Shown piece after piece: positions 46,158 to 55,799 of a stretch of DNA of 64,000 bases. The stretch is from Portulaca oleracea (lineage: Eukaryota > Streptophyta > Magnoliopsida > Caryophyllales > Portulacaceae): NCBI GenBank assembly GCA_029582165.1, contig CM055876.1, positions 16,393,501 to 16,457,500 on the forward strand. The letters are read 5' to 3'. The translations under genes were made by a program, and so were the position numbers. The notes beneath the pieces are model-generated. The model had not been told where the DNA came from. It ran no database searches and was given only the letters and a program-made list of their open reading frames with translations. The first letter of the stretch is position 1, and every line of letters starts with the position of its first letter.

Positions 46158-46806
46158 TGTAACGCCCTGAAAATTCAATTATAGAAAAGTCAAAGTCAAA
46201 CTAACGTTAACAGACAAAATTTAGCGGAAGACTCAAACTCTTATTGGCGTTACTGCCGTATCCCCGAAGGAATACAAGGCGAGAAGGGAAACTACAACTG
46301 TCTGATAATGTTAAACCAAACTAACAACTCATACTTAGGGGTAAACCTCAAAACTAACTTCAAGTTTCTCATAAAAGAAAGGCAAAATAATCAACGACTT
46401 CTAAACATGACGTCCTCACTTCTAATTCCCGTCCCCAGCATATAGATCTTCACCTGAAAACAAAACATTTCAAAAATGAGGGGGAAATCTCAATAATGTC
46501 TACCCCTAACGTTAAAAACAAGTTAAGTTCATTTCAATTCATTTGAGGGAGAGGGAACAAGTCAAATCATTTCACAAACCTTTAATCCTTTATCTGTTTT
46601 CCTCAACCCAACCAATCCATTTTATTATGCGGGCGGGATATCAAATCCCATAAGGTAACATCGCCTACCAAAGGCATCAAGAACATTCGCCTACCAAAGG
46701 CATCAAAGATCATCTATCCTATATCAGGGATGAAACCCTGATCTCCTGACACATAACCCATACAGGATACCAAATCCTGGTCTCAGGGTTATCGCCCGCA
46801 AAAATA
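46158..46806 (-). mobile_element. 5' LTR of the giant-LTR element, truncated
   Basis: The first 649 bp from the inner edge match the LTR at 41491. It breaks off at CGCAAAAATAATC, inside the palindromic minisatellite, and unrelated sequence (CGTTTCCACCCCC) follows. About 3.4 kb of LTR, including promoter and GC-rich block, are missing, so this copy is not expected to be transcribed from its own promoter. Confidence 0.9.
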
Positions 46807-46879
46807 ATCCGTTTCCACCCCCTTAGTCACGGTTGGTATAATAATCTCACCTAAGTATAAAGGTCAGGGATATTGCTGT

Positions 46880-46976
46880 CCAATAGTAAGGTAAGGTAAA
46901 GTGAAAATTATTTCACAAATATTGGGTGTGTAAAAATTATTACTACAAATGTCAGTTAGGGTAAATGTAATTACTC
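46880..46976. mobile_element. Right-arm relic of a MULE-type MITE
   Basis: Matches the right arm of the MITE at 51987-52570 (GTAAGGT..GTGAAAATTATTTCACAAAT, GGGTGTG, AAAAATTATTACTACAAAT, AGGGTAAATGTAATTACTC). The left arm is absent. Confidence 0.6.
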
Positions 46977-47341
46977 CAAAAAAATGTATAAAGTTATACC
47001 ATGCATTATAAGATGATCATCATAATTAAATATTCCGTAAGTCATTAGGTAGAGGGATTTGGATTAATGATAAAGCTATTGGACAATGCCAAATAAGCAA
47101 AAGTGCAAAAATTATTAATTAATTAATTTACTAACTATCAATTAGGTGGTGATTCCTCTAAGGTTTGCGTTCACACCTACTGACTGATGACAGTAATACC
47201 CCCGAAAATGATAAACCATTGGGAAATGAATTATTTTAATAATTTATTGTATTATTTGATGTCTATTTTAGAGAGGGGAAAAATTTTATATTCTAATTCT
47301 AATTAAATAGATAATTAGTTTAAGGCGTCCATTAAATGAAA
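46977..47341. other. Non-coding, nothing recognised
   Basis: AT-rich sequence with no supported feature. Confidence 0.5.
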
Positions 47342-47354
47342 AATAATTATCATT

Positions 47355-47840
47355 TTTTTTGAAACAAAACATAACAATTTCATTAATAGCGAGTCATACG
47401 ACACTTATAATGAAAATCGTGATTGAACAATTGTAGATCTAAAATATAGATATGAAATTCAACTTTCAAATAACTAATACTAATCTTACAGACATTCGGC
47501 TCTGATTTCTTCGATGACTCTGCATCTTTTCTACTATGACTCTATTATCTTTATCATTGATGGAGAACCTCATAACCTGTGTTATAGCGATTTAAAAGTT
47601 GATCTTCATCCAACGTATTAGACCACATTAACTGAATAAAAACTCCAGAAAGGAGATTAAAAACCCTAAATAAGAGTCAAAAAATTCTTACAAAAGAAGA
47701 AACTAATATTCTTTGCATAAACGTAAAGCTAAACTAACAACTGGAATAGAAATCAATCATAATAAAGTTTACCATCGACAAAAGGAATCGATGATAGCCC
47801 CCCAAAAGAAGTGAGACAAGGGTTTTTTAGGAAAAGAAAT
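47355..47840 (-). mobile_element. 5'-truncated LINE-like (non-LTR) insertion, 486 bp
   Basis: Flanked by a perfect 13-bp duplication AATAATTATCATT (47342-47354, 47841-47853). The left edge is a T-run on the plus strand, i.e. a poly-A tail on the minus strand, preceded by AATGAAATTGTTATGTTTTG, as in plant L1 3' ends. No RT sequence remains. A SINE or processed RNA cannot be excluded. Confidence 0.8.
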
Positions 47841-47853
47841 AATAATTATCATT

Positions 47854-48566
47854 GTAGGGTGGAGGGAGTGTCATCATACAAAAATGTTTGTCCTTCCTAG
47901 CTCTCTTGGCCGGCTCTCCGCTTTGTTGGTCCGCGTTGTGGAGTTACAATTTTGAATCATTTGAGTCTTGAATGTTTCACCCTTATATTACTCCACATTA
48001 TTAAAATTGAGCTTCACTTTTGAAATATACATGTTCTAGATATTTATGTCAATAATGGAAATTAAATGAATTGTTATACTCGTTTGCGTCTTATCTTACA
48101 CCAAATTGGTATTTCTTATAATTTTTGACACTAATTTTTTTGATAATAAGTATTAATTATCAATTATAAGAAGTATAGGATGCGTAGACTACGTCAATTA
48201 GCACAAATGATACCCTAATCAAATCAACCCGTTTCATTGAACTTATTTTAAGCATTTTTTTTTGAAATATAAAAAATTTAATAATGGATAAAAGTATAAT
48301 TTTATGCAATATATATGTAACATTATAGTTATGGAATTTAATCATATATCATTTTATTTTATTTTAATGTATAATAATATAGTTTTCATGATACGGTAAG
48401 ACAGTTAAAATGTGTCTTGCCCAAAGACTCATATAATTTTCGTATTATTGTAACTCAATGAGTATGTACATAATGATGTTTAATTATATTATTAATGTAA
48501 CTATGACTTTTAGCAATATGATTTAATGGTTACACGAATTATGAATTATACAAACTATACATATCA
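47854..48566. other. Non-coding AT-rich sequence
   Basis: No supported feature. Confidence 0.5.
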
Positions 48567-49169
48567 TCTATTCTATTATCTGTTAATATATTAAAACAAA
48601 ATGTGCATGCCTAACAAAACAAATTTTCATTTACACATTTGTTTAAATCATTATAGGTGTTAAATATTAATAGTTGTTAGTTAATAAAATTATTAATAAT
48701 AGCTATCAACCAATAAGTACACAAATGTATCTTCATGGAAAAATGTAGAGACATTGCCATTTACACATGCACATTTTACTCTTCTTATTTTTCTTTAATG
48801 ACGATATACTACCTTTTATTGATTTGTGGTATCAAAACAATTAAATTACATAGTTGGCGTCTATTCAAATTAATTAAAATAACAATTACTATTATTCTTC
48901 GTTATATGTATTTAAGATAAAATCATAACAAATATTTCTTGATTTTTTTTATCATAATAATAATAATATTTAATTTACTAAATTGAAAAAGTAAATTATT
49001 TAATAGATATTTTCTAATATACGATTTATATATATATATATATATAATAAATATTTCAATTTTAATTAGCTTAACACACATATTCTTATAAAAAAAATTT
49101 GAAATATAAATCTCAATAATTTAATAATTAGCGATCTTCCCATGCATCGCACGGGATATATAGCGCTAG
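48567..49169 (+). mobile_element. Short non-autonomous Helitron, 603 bp
   Basis: 5' end TCTATTCTATTATCTG...ATTAAAAC; 3' end CTAG with the hairpin CCCATGC-ATC-GCACGGG (49139-49155, one mispair) 10 nt before it. Flanks are A and T as expected for Helitron insertion. The 5' end closely resembles that of the Helitron at 30395-35940. No ORF; a short AT dinucleotide repeat lies at 49028-49046. Confidence 0.85.
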
Positions 49170-49529
49170 TTAGATATGATGGATATGTAATCACCATTCT
49201 ATATTTAAGCACTATTGAACTGTACATGCTATAAATTGGTCATCATAGTTAAGGGTATGTATAACAGTCAACCATTGCATGTATGTTATTATGAAGCAAA
49301 TAAGCACTTCCAGCAAGCCATCTTGGCCTCTTGGCATTGAATTACAAAACCAGGCCAAAACTTTGACGTGTTTACAAACCATTCCCGTACTACCCCAGCA
49401 ACCCCACAGAAGGTAGATGAAAAGAGAACATCAGCGAATCAATACTATATAATATCGCAATTAATTCGCAACATTTAATACTACTTAATAATGAGTCAAC
49501 CATGCACTAATATGGTAGATGCCCATTCT

Positions 49530-49736
49530 TTTTTTTTTCGATTATTGGTAGCCAAAAGGCTTAAAAGTTTTACATATCAAAGCAAACCGCAAATAAAACA
49601 GCAATCAACCAACCTGGAAAGAAAATGTTACAACCAAACACAGCTAAACAAATATAACACACCAAGGGCGTTTCACCCACGACAACCAAAAACCATCACA
49701 ACTCAATCACGCTGCTAAAAGATCAATACTTCAATA
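49530..49736 (-). mobile_element. Short non-LTR retroelement fragment, about 207 bp
   Basis: Begins with a T-run on the plus strand (poly-A tail on the minus) and is flanked by CCCATTCT (49522-49529, 49737-49744). The duplication is short for a LINE, so confidence is moderate. Confidence 0.55.
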
Positions 49737-49913
49737 CCCATTCTCTTACTCTCTTACAACGTTTTCTCATATTTGACCAAAAATGATATGATATATGATA
49801 CGTATCGTAATGATTTGTGTAATATGCAACTAAATTACCAAAGCTGAGTAAAACAAATTGAAGATTAATGACTTAATTTACTTGATGATTCCATGAAACA
49901 AAATTTTGTATTA

Positions 49914-50159
49914 CTCCCTTTGTTTTTATTATGTGTCACATACTTAGAAAATTGTGTCAAAAAATTTGACGGTTAATATCTTTATTTATATATATAATGA
50001 CTTATCATATCATATAAATTTGATGTCGTTAGATTCGTAATAAAAAATACTATTAGAAAAGTATAATATTATATTTTTAATAAAAATTTTATATGAGAAA
50101 TTATTGATTAAACATTAATCTTAAAAAGCGTAAATGACAAATAAAAAAAATCGAGGGAG
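49914..50159. mobile_element. Stowaway-type MITE, 246 bp
   Basis: Ends CTCCCTTTGTTTTTAT and, on the minus strand, CTCCCTCGATTTTTTTTAT, with TA flanks (49912-49913, 50160-50161). It lies about 260 bp upstream of the TATA box of the host gene. Confidence 0.85.
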
Positions 50160-50415
50160 TAATAGTGTAACTTCTGATCATACTCAACGCTAAATTAAAT
50201 CTATCAAGGATCAAGTTGGAGAATTTCACCCGCACTGCTTAAATATTGCAATTAATATATTTTACATTATGAAGAGATTATAATTTTGTAAGGTGATCGT
50301 ACATTTGAAGAAGTATAATATTAAAGAATGTAGTATGAATAAGACAGGTACAAATAGAAGAGTCCAGTCCAGGCTTTAATTTGGTTTGACCCTAATACTT
50401 AAATCCCCATTCAAC

Positions 50416-50426
50416 TATATAAAAAA
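50416..50426 (+). promoter_or_regulatory. TATA box of the MGNC gene
   Basis: TATATAAAAAA, 133-143 nt upstream of the start codon at 50559. A C/A-rich start region and an A-rich leader follow. Confidence 0.7.
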
Positions 50427-50558
50427 GCCAAGCTAACCCTTGAAGACCATACTTAGTTTTTTTCCCTTCCGATCAAATTCATCCCAACCCTCCACCAAAA
50501 AAAAAAAAAGGGGAGGCCAAAAACAAATAGAAATAAAAAGGAAATCGATTTGAAGATC

Positions 50559-50888
50559 ATGGGGAATTGCTTAAGGCAGCATGTTCATGAACTAGAAGTT
50601 CACTGGGGAGGCGAAGATTGGACGTCGGCGTTGATGAGCAAGGAAGAAAAACCAGAGGCCATGATTTCCAAGCCGGAAAACACCTGGAGATCGACGACGA
50701 CGTCTTCAGTGGAGGTGAAGATAAAGATAACGAAGAAGCAGTTGGACAAGTATTTGACGCAGCTTCATGATAATCAACTGCTTCAGGAACAAGGCTTGTC
50801 CGTACACCAAGCCTTGGCTCAGCTCGTCAAGCTTAGCGACGCCCGGCCCGGCTGGCGCCCAACCCTGCACACCATCCCTGAAGTTTGA
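50559..50888 (+). CDS. Small plant protein with MGNC (acylation) N-terminus, 109 aa
   Basis: Intact, single exon. The start was chosen at the ATG of MGNC, because the frame upstream offers only a TTG. Gly2 and Cys4 fit N-myristoylation plus palmitoylation, which would place it at the plasma membrane (inferred). Residues 16-25 form a WGGEDW-type segment, 51-64 a basic beta/helix segment (VEVKIKITKKQLDK), 79-92 a predicted helix (GLSVHQALAQLVKL), and the C-terminus reads GWRPTLHTIPEV. This layout (MGNC start, KVKxxxTKKQL core, WRPxLxxIPE end) matches my memory of an uncharacterised small plant protein family; no catalytic residues are visible. Base composition (GC-richer) and codon use differ from the flanking transposons. 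It is the only convincing host gene in the window. Confidence 0.85.
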   Translation: MGNCLRQHVHELEVHWGGEDWTSALMSKEEKPEAMISKPENTWRSTTTSSVEVKIKITKKQLDKYLTQLHDNQLLQEQGLSVHQALAQLVKLSDARPGWRPTLHTIPEV

Positions 50889-50967
50889 ATTAATGCTTGC
50901 TTAAGTTTTATCATTTATAGGATGCTAAATAGATTTAATTAACTTGTGTACGTTACATGTGCATCAA

Positions 50968-50973
50968 AATAAA
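50968..50973 (+). terminator. Polyadenylation signal AATAAA
   Basis: Canonical AATAAA, 80 nt after the stop codon of the MGNC gene. Confidence 0.6.
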
Positions 50974-50994
50974 CTGTCTTGCACTAATTTATTG

Positions 50995-51007
50995 TGAGAC
51001 GGTCTCA
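50995..51007. repeat. Palindrome TGAGACGGTCTCA
   Basis: Near-perfect 13-nt palindrome just after the polyadenylation signal. Similar words occur at ends of plant MITEs; no partner end was found here. Confidence 0.4.
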
Positions 51008-51506
51008 TGTAATTAGACAAGTTATTAGCTTCTTTGCTGTCGTTTATTTTTGACCATCATGAAAGGGGAGAAAGGAGGGGTTGCTGACTTGTTCAAGATA
51101 TGAGGAGTTGAGCCAAACATATATATTATGATAAGGGAATATGGGAGAAGAATTTGGATGAGATAGAATTGTGCCAAATTACTGATTTTAATTACCGGGG
51201 TTTGGTTAGGGGAAAATATATGTCTATATATAGTTATCGTAAGTTTGAACTCGGTTGATGTAAATACATACAACACAAAAGTTGAAGGAACGATCGATAA
51301 TGATTAATGTATCGTTAGGAGCCAAAGAGCACAGCCAAGTATTGATTATACCGCTCGGAAAATCGGCAAGTGTAGCTTGGTTGAAGTTTTGATCCGACAA
51401 ATGCGCCCGCTTTGGATCTCAAAAAGTTTTCATCCGACAGATTTTAATTTAGAAGCATTTCGTGGCTTAATTTCAGTCAAAGCTTTCTTCTTTAGGGTGT
51501 AATTAC
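51008..51506. other. Non-coding downstream region
   Basis: No supported ORF (the longest minus frame starts at GTG and has no family resemblance). Nothing else recognised. Confidence 0.5.
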
Positions 51507-51799
51507 GTAAGACTGGGCCGGTAAATTTCATGGGTATCTTGAGATAAGGTAAATGATGAATTTTGGTAATATTTGGTAACTTTTGGTAACTTTAGATAAA
51601 TTTATATGAGTAAATTTGTGTTTTTGAAATAAAAGGAAAAAATAAAAAAAACCTACTTTACACGTGTTATGTGATTTTCGATAATTTTGGTAACTTTCGA
51701 TAAATTTTGGTAAATTTTGATAATTTTCGATAACTTTCGATAATTTATGGTAATTATCTACTTACCTCAATTAACCCATGAAATTTACTGGGTCTTACC
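51507..51799. mobile_element. MITE with about 40-bp TIRs
   Basis: Left end GTAAGACTGGGCCGGTAAA and minus-strand right end GGTAAGACCCAGTAAA both continue ATTTCATGGGT and TTGAGrTAAG. The interior is made of GGTAACTTT/GATAATTTT words. The target duplication was not resolved, so the superfamily is open. Confidence 0.6.
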
Positions 51800-51986
51800 T
51801 TTACATTTTTTTAACATAGAAAGCAATTAAAAAGATTACAATTCGTATAAAAAATATTACAAAGATGAACAAACAGCAAAAAAAAAATTTTAAAAAAAAA
51901 CTCTCAGTAGCTAAAAAAGATACAAAAACAAGTGTTTCAAAAAAAACAAGAAGAAGAATTCTTAGGGGCTCCTGCAAAAGTATACT

Positions 51987-52570
51987 GAGTAAATTACATT
52001 ACCCTACTTGAGATTTGTGGTAATAATTTTTGCACACCCGACATTTGTGAAATAATTTTCACCTTACCTGATGTTCATAAATTTAAACCTCCTAAGATAT
52101 TTTATAATTGATTCTTGTTGGATTTTCCGGCGTAACATTAAAAAGATAAATATGAATTGACTTTTTTACCCTTGATATTAATTCATATGACTTTCAATTA
52201 AATATGAATCGACGTTTTTACCCTTAATATTAATTCATATGGCATTAAGAGGGGAGTGTTGAAGAATAGGAGTGTGAGAGGGATTTACTGTTGGTGCTTT
52301 CTATTTGGAGTTTCAACATACCTTTTTCCATACAAAACAATGAAAGGGTCATTTAAGTCATTTCCTTCTTAATATTATGGGCAACACGGTACATTCACAT
52401 AGTCATATAAGAGCATTATGGTATTTTCTCATTTCCGATGAGAAATAACCGGATTTTGCTACTAAAAATCACTTTCACTTAATGTCAGGTAAGGTGAAAA
52501 ATATTTCACAAATGTCGGGTGTGCAAAAATTATTACCACAAATCTTAGGTAGGGTAAATGTAATTTACTC
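51987..52570. mobile_element. MULE-type MITE with about 90-bp TIRs, 584 bp
   Basis: The arms are nearly identical for about 90 bp (GAGTAAATTACATT..ACCCTAC, TTTGTGGTAATAATTTTTGC, ACACCCGACATTTGTGAAAT). Perfect 10-bp duplication AAAGTATACT (51977-51986, 52571-52580). Long TIRs and a 9-10 bp duplication indicate Mutator type. Confidence 0.88.
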
Positions 52571-52665
52571 AAAGTATACTTATCTCTCTTACTCACGGTA
52601 TACGTACATCACCCATCGTCACGCTTTTTACTATTTTTGTTAAAGACTTTTGTCAGATATTATTA

Positions 52666-53222
52666 GGGGTTATTTGCATTTTAATCCCCAAAGTATAGGG
52701 GTATTTATTTTTTGGACCCTTGGTTTTAATTGTTTATTTTTAGTACATAAAGTTTATGGACTGAATAAAAAAGGACCTTAAAGTTTGTAGGTTGAAAAAA
52801 AGACCCGAGTACTGTTTTTCTTTTTCTTCTCATGTTTGAATTTATCTCTCGATTATCGTCTAATTTCAGGAGTAAGATTAAAATTGATATTGAAGCTATA
52901 ATACACATTTTTATTCATGTCGGAACTAATTAGACACTGAAATACCAAGGGTTTAGGTAGTTCCGACATGAATAAGAGAGGTGTATTACAATTTTAATGT
53001 TAGTTTTAACCTTACTCCTGAAATTTGACGCTAATCAGGAGATAAATTCAAACATGTGAAGAAAAAGAAAAACAATACACGGACATTTTTTTTCAACCTA
53101 CAAACTTTAAGATCTTTTTTTATTCAACTCATAAACTTTAGGGTCCCAAAAATAAACAATTAAAACCAAGGGTTAATAAAATAAATACCCCTATACTTCG
53201 GGGTCCAAAATGCAAATCACCC
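52666..53222. mobile_element. Foldback MITE, MULE type, 557 bp
   Basis: Almost the whole element is one inverted repeat: arms of about 265 bp (52666-52928 and 52959-53222) around a loop of about 30 bp, innermost pairing TTCATGTCGGAACTA / TAGTTCCGACATGAA. Perfect 9-bp duplication ATATTATTA (52657-52665, 53223-53231). Transcription from either side would give a long hairpin RNA. Confidence 0.92.
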
Positions 53223-53328
53223 ATATTATTAGTGCAAAAGAAAGCATCCATTAAATGCAGTGACAAACCTTTGCCATAATATACTTGCGGTTAGAGGTTT
53301 GATTGTGAATGTGCTTCAACTTACAGGA

Positions 53329-55122
53329 TGTGTTTGGTAGGGAGGAAAACACTTTTAGAAAAATGTTTTCCCAATTTTTTAGTGTTTGGTACAAAAAAAT
53401 GTTTGGAAAATCATTCTCCTAAATTAAAGGAAGAAAATTGACTTCATTTGTTCAACATAGAAAAAATATTTTCCACCCATGGTTGTTGGATCGATTTTCA
53501 CTGCTAATACTAACTGAAATTTGAGAGTGAAATTCAACATTAACGGTTTTGCTCGAAATTTTGTAACACGATAGAAATGATTAAAAAAAGCTCAAATATA
53601 AATTTTAGGTCCAAATATTTTTATCTGATAACATTTATCGCGACATATACCAGGGGTGTGTTTGGTGCGAAGGAAAATGGTTTTTTAGGAAAATGATTTT
53701 TCTCGGAAAATGACTTTCCTAGAAAATAAGTTTTCAATTGATATTTTCAAGTGTTTGGCACACAAAGGAAAATAATTTTCCGGAAAACGATTTTCATATG
53801 TTTGGCACACACGAAAATAATTTTCCTGGAAAATGCTACAAATGATGAATTTTGATGATAAAGTTTGATCGAGTTGAGCAAATACAAATCAAAATTTCAA
53901 ATTAGAGCAAATACAGATCAAAATTTTGACGAACAGTCCCAGATCTACTTTTACAAATGATGGCATATAAATTTGTTCCTGGTAAATATGGGCAAAATCA
54001 ATAGTCTCAAATCTGCTTCGATTTCACCTTCGTTTTCCCCATTTTCAAAAATAAATTCAGCACAAAACTTAAAATTGAAACAAAACAACTCAGAAATTCG
54101 GAGTATCAATCTCAAAAACTGATTCGTAAGTTGGAGAAGAAGGCCTAATCGAGTTCAGGAGACTTGAATCAACGGAGCGGAGGAATGAATCCCTTGCAAT
54201 GTTGTGCCTCTGAACATTTAGCTTCTGGAAGAAGCTCCACAGATTCAACAACGGCAGAGCGAAATTGGATGGAAGAACGACTAAGATTGGCAGCAAGAGG
54301 GAAAAATGAAAGGTTTGGTTGTGGACTGTGGAAACCCTAATCTACAGAGGAAGCTTCAGATAAAGATGGGAGAGTAAGAGAGAGAAAGAGAATGATGAGA
54401 GAGAAAGAGAACCATGAGAATGTCCGCGGATTGAGTAACCCTAACATTGGACATCTTGGATCGGAAAATTGTAGCGGACCGGGAAAATGCAGTTGGAAAT
54501 GGATCGGGAAAATGATTTTTTTGGGGTATGAGTTAAGAAAACAATTTACAAAGGGGTGGGGGAAAATCATTTTCTTGGAAAATTGTTTTCTCCATTTTCC
54601 GGTCACCAAACACCGGAAAATGGGAAAATCATTTTCCAGAAAATGATTTTCCGACCAACCAAACACACCCCAGAATTTTTTGCCGCTAAAACTAACTGAA
54701 ATTTTAAAAAATTCAAACTGAACAGTTAGAATAAAAACCTCATGATTTGATAGTATGGACTAAGAAAAGCTCAAATATATATTTTGAGGTTCAAATATTT
54801 TCATTTGTAACATATATCATCACTTTTGTCGACATTTTTTTGCAGTTAAATATGACTTAAAATTAAGTTCACAATTCAATTTTATCAGTTCGTCACGAAA
54901 CTTTGCAATACGATAGAAATGATTAAAAATACTCAAATATGAATTTTGAGCTCCAAATATTTTCATTTGTAACATATATCGCTACTTATGTCGACATATA
55001 TGGTCATTTTCCGAAAAACGATTTGTCTCCTACCAAACAAAGGAAAATTTAATATCGAAAACCATTTTCCTTCGAAAATCACTTCTCTTGGAAAATGATT
55101 TCCTCCGAAATCATTTTCCTTC
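53329..55122. mobile_element. Outer MITE with internal tandem repeats (edges approximate)
   Basis: Left GTGTTTGGTAGGGAGGAAAA pairs with the inverted TTGTTTGGTAGGAGACAAAT near 55010-55040. Inside are three units of about 155-175 bp (about 53491-53653, 54674-54835, 54836-55010), each with GATAGAAATGATTAAAAA, CTCAAATATrAATTTTrrG and TCCAAATATTTT. The inner MITE sits at the end of unit 1. More TTTTCC-rich arm sequence runs to 55122, where the Athila-like LTR begins. Confidence 0.5.
53654..54670. mobile_element. Tourist-like MITE nested in the outer MITE, 1017 bp
   Basis: Ends GGGTGTGTTTGGTGCG and, on the minus strand, GGGTGTGTTTGGTTGG. 3-bp duplication CAG (53651-53653, 54671-54673). The arms consist of GGAAAATnATTTTCC words. 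Two minus-strand frames (54090-54666) lie in it; one has a hydrophobic segment, but they look incidental. Confidence 0.75.
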
Positions 55123-55353
55123 TGTTCGGTCTCGTTCCAAGCCGAATTTTATCTCTTTTATAAGGTGCTTGTGTTTATTTTAGCCCTTGTATATATATTA
55201 GATATAATGATTTTGTGTTTTGTAGGAAAATAAGGAGTTAGAAGGAATCTGGGTTTAATTGTGGCTTTTTAGGGAATCCCGAGAGATTTCCCGAGTCAAC
55301 CCGAGGCCCGAGTCGAGAACCGAAGCAAAACAGAGGAGACAGCCGGACTGAAG

Positions 55354-55716
55354 GCTGACTCACCCGAGTCAGGAAGTGACTCACCCGAGTCAATGTTCTG
55401 GTTGCCAACACATCGCCAAGGCAATGGGAGGGACAGCTGACCAGAAGGCTGACTCACCCGAGTCAGTAAGTGACTCACCCGAGTCAAGCTTCTGGGGCCG
55501 CAATGATGATGACCAGAAGGCTGACTCACCCGAGTCAGTAAGTGACTCACCCGAGTCAAGCTTCTGGGGCAGCAATGATGATGGCCAGAAGGCTGACTCA
55601 CCCGAGTCAATAAATGACTCACCTGAGTCAAGCTTCTAGGGCAACAAAGACATAGGTCAAGGGAGCGGGACAGAACACTGACTCGCCCGAGTCACTAAGT
55701 GACTCGCCCGAGTCAC
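55354..55716 (+). repeat. Array of ten TGACTCACCCGAGTCA palindromes
   Basis: Ten sites in five pairs. Seven have the exact 16-mer, one has ACCTG in place of ACCCG and two have GCCCG. The middle pairs are in a 66-bp tandem unit with AAGCTTCTGGGGC. Each site is TGACTC-N4-GAGTCA, arms of a perfect 6-bp inverted repeat, and most contain TGACTCA, the core bound by plant bZIP factors of the GCN4/AP-1 type. It lies 80-440 bp upstream of the TATA box. Confidence 0.95.
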
Positions 55717-55791
55717 CCTGTTTTCTGCGGAAACTGCTGATGCGCGTGCTGCGATTTATTTTAGGGTTTTGGGTTTCGTTTCTCCTTCTTC

Positions 55792-55799
55792 TATAAATA
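55792..55799 (+). promoter_or_regulatory. TATA box of the Athila-like LTR
   Basis: TATAAATA after a CT-rich stretch; the expected core promoter of the LTR. Confidence 0.7.

Noticed and set aside
51025..51276. 83-residue minus-strand frame next to the host gene
   Set aside because: Needs a GTG start, is hydrophobic and AT-driven, and shows no motif.
54090..54666. Two minus-strand frames, one with a hydrophobic stretch
   Set aside because: Entirely inside a Tourist-like MITE; one frame begins within the terminal inverted repeat.
55296..55639. Repetitive frames with DSGES/DSPES repeats
   Set aside because: Translations of the palindromic LTR array; open on both strands because the unit is 66 bp, a multiple of 3.
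55354..55716. CRISPR-like array
   Set aside because: Repeats and spacers are both conserved, plant nuclear context, no cas genes; it is an LTR tandem repeat.
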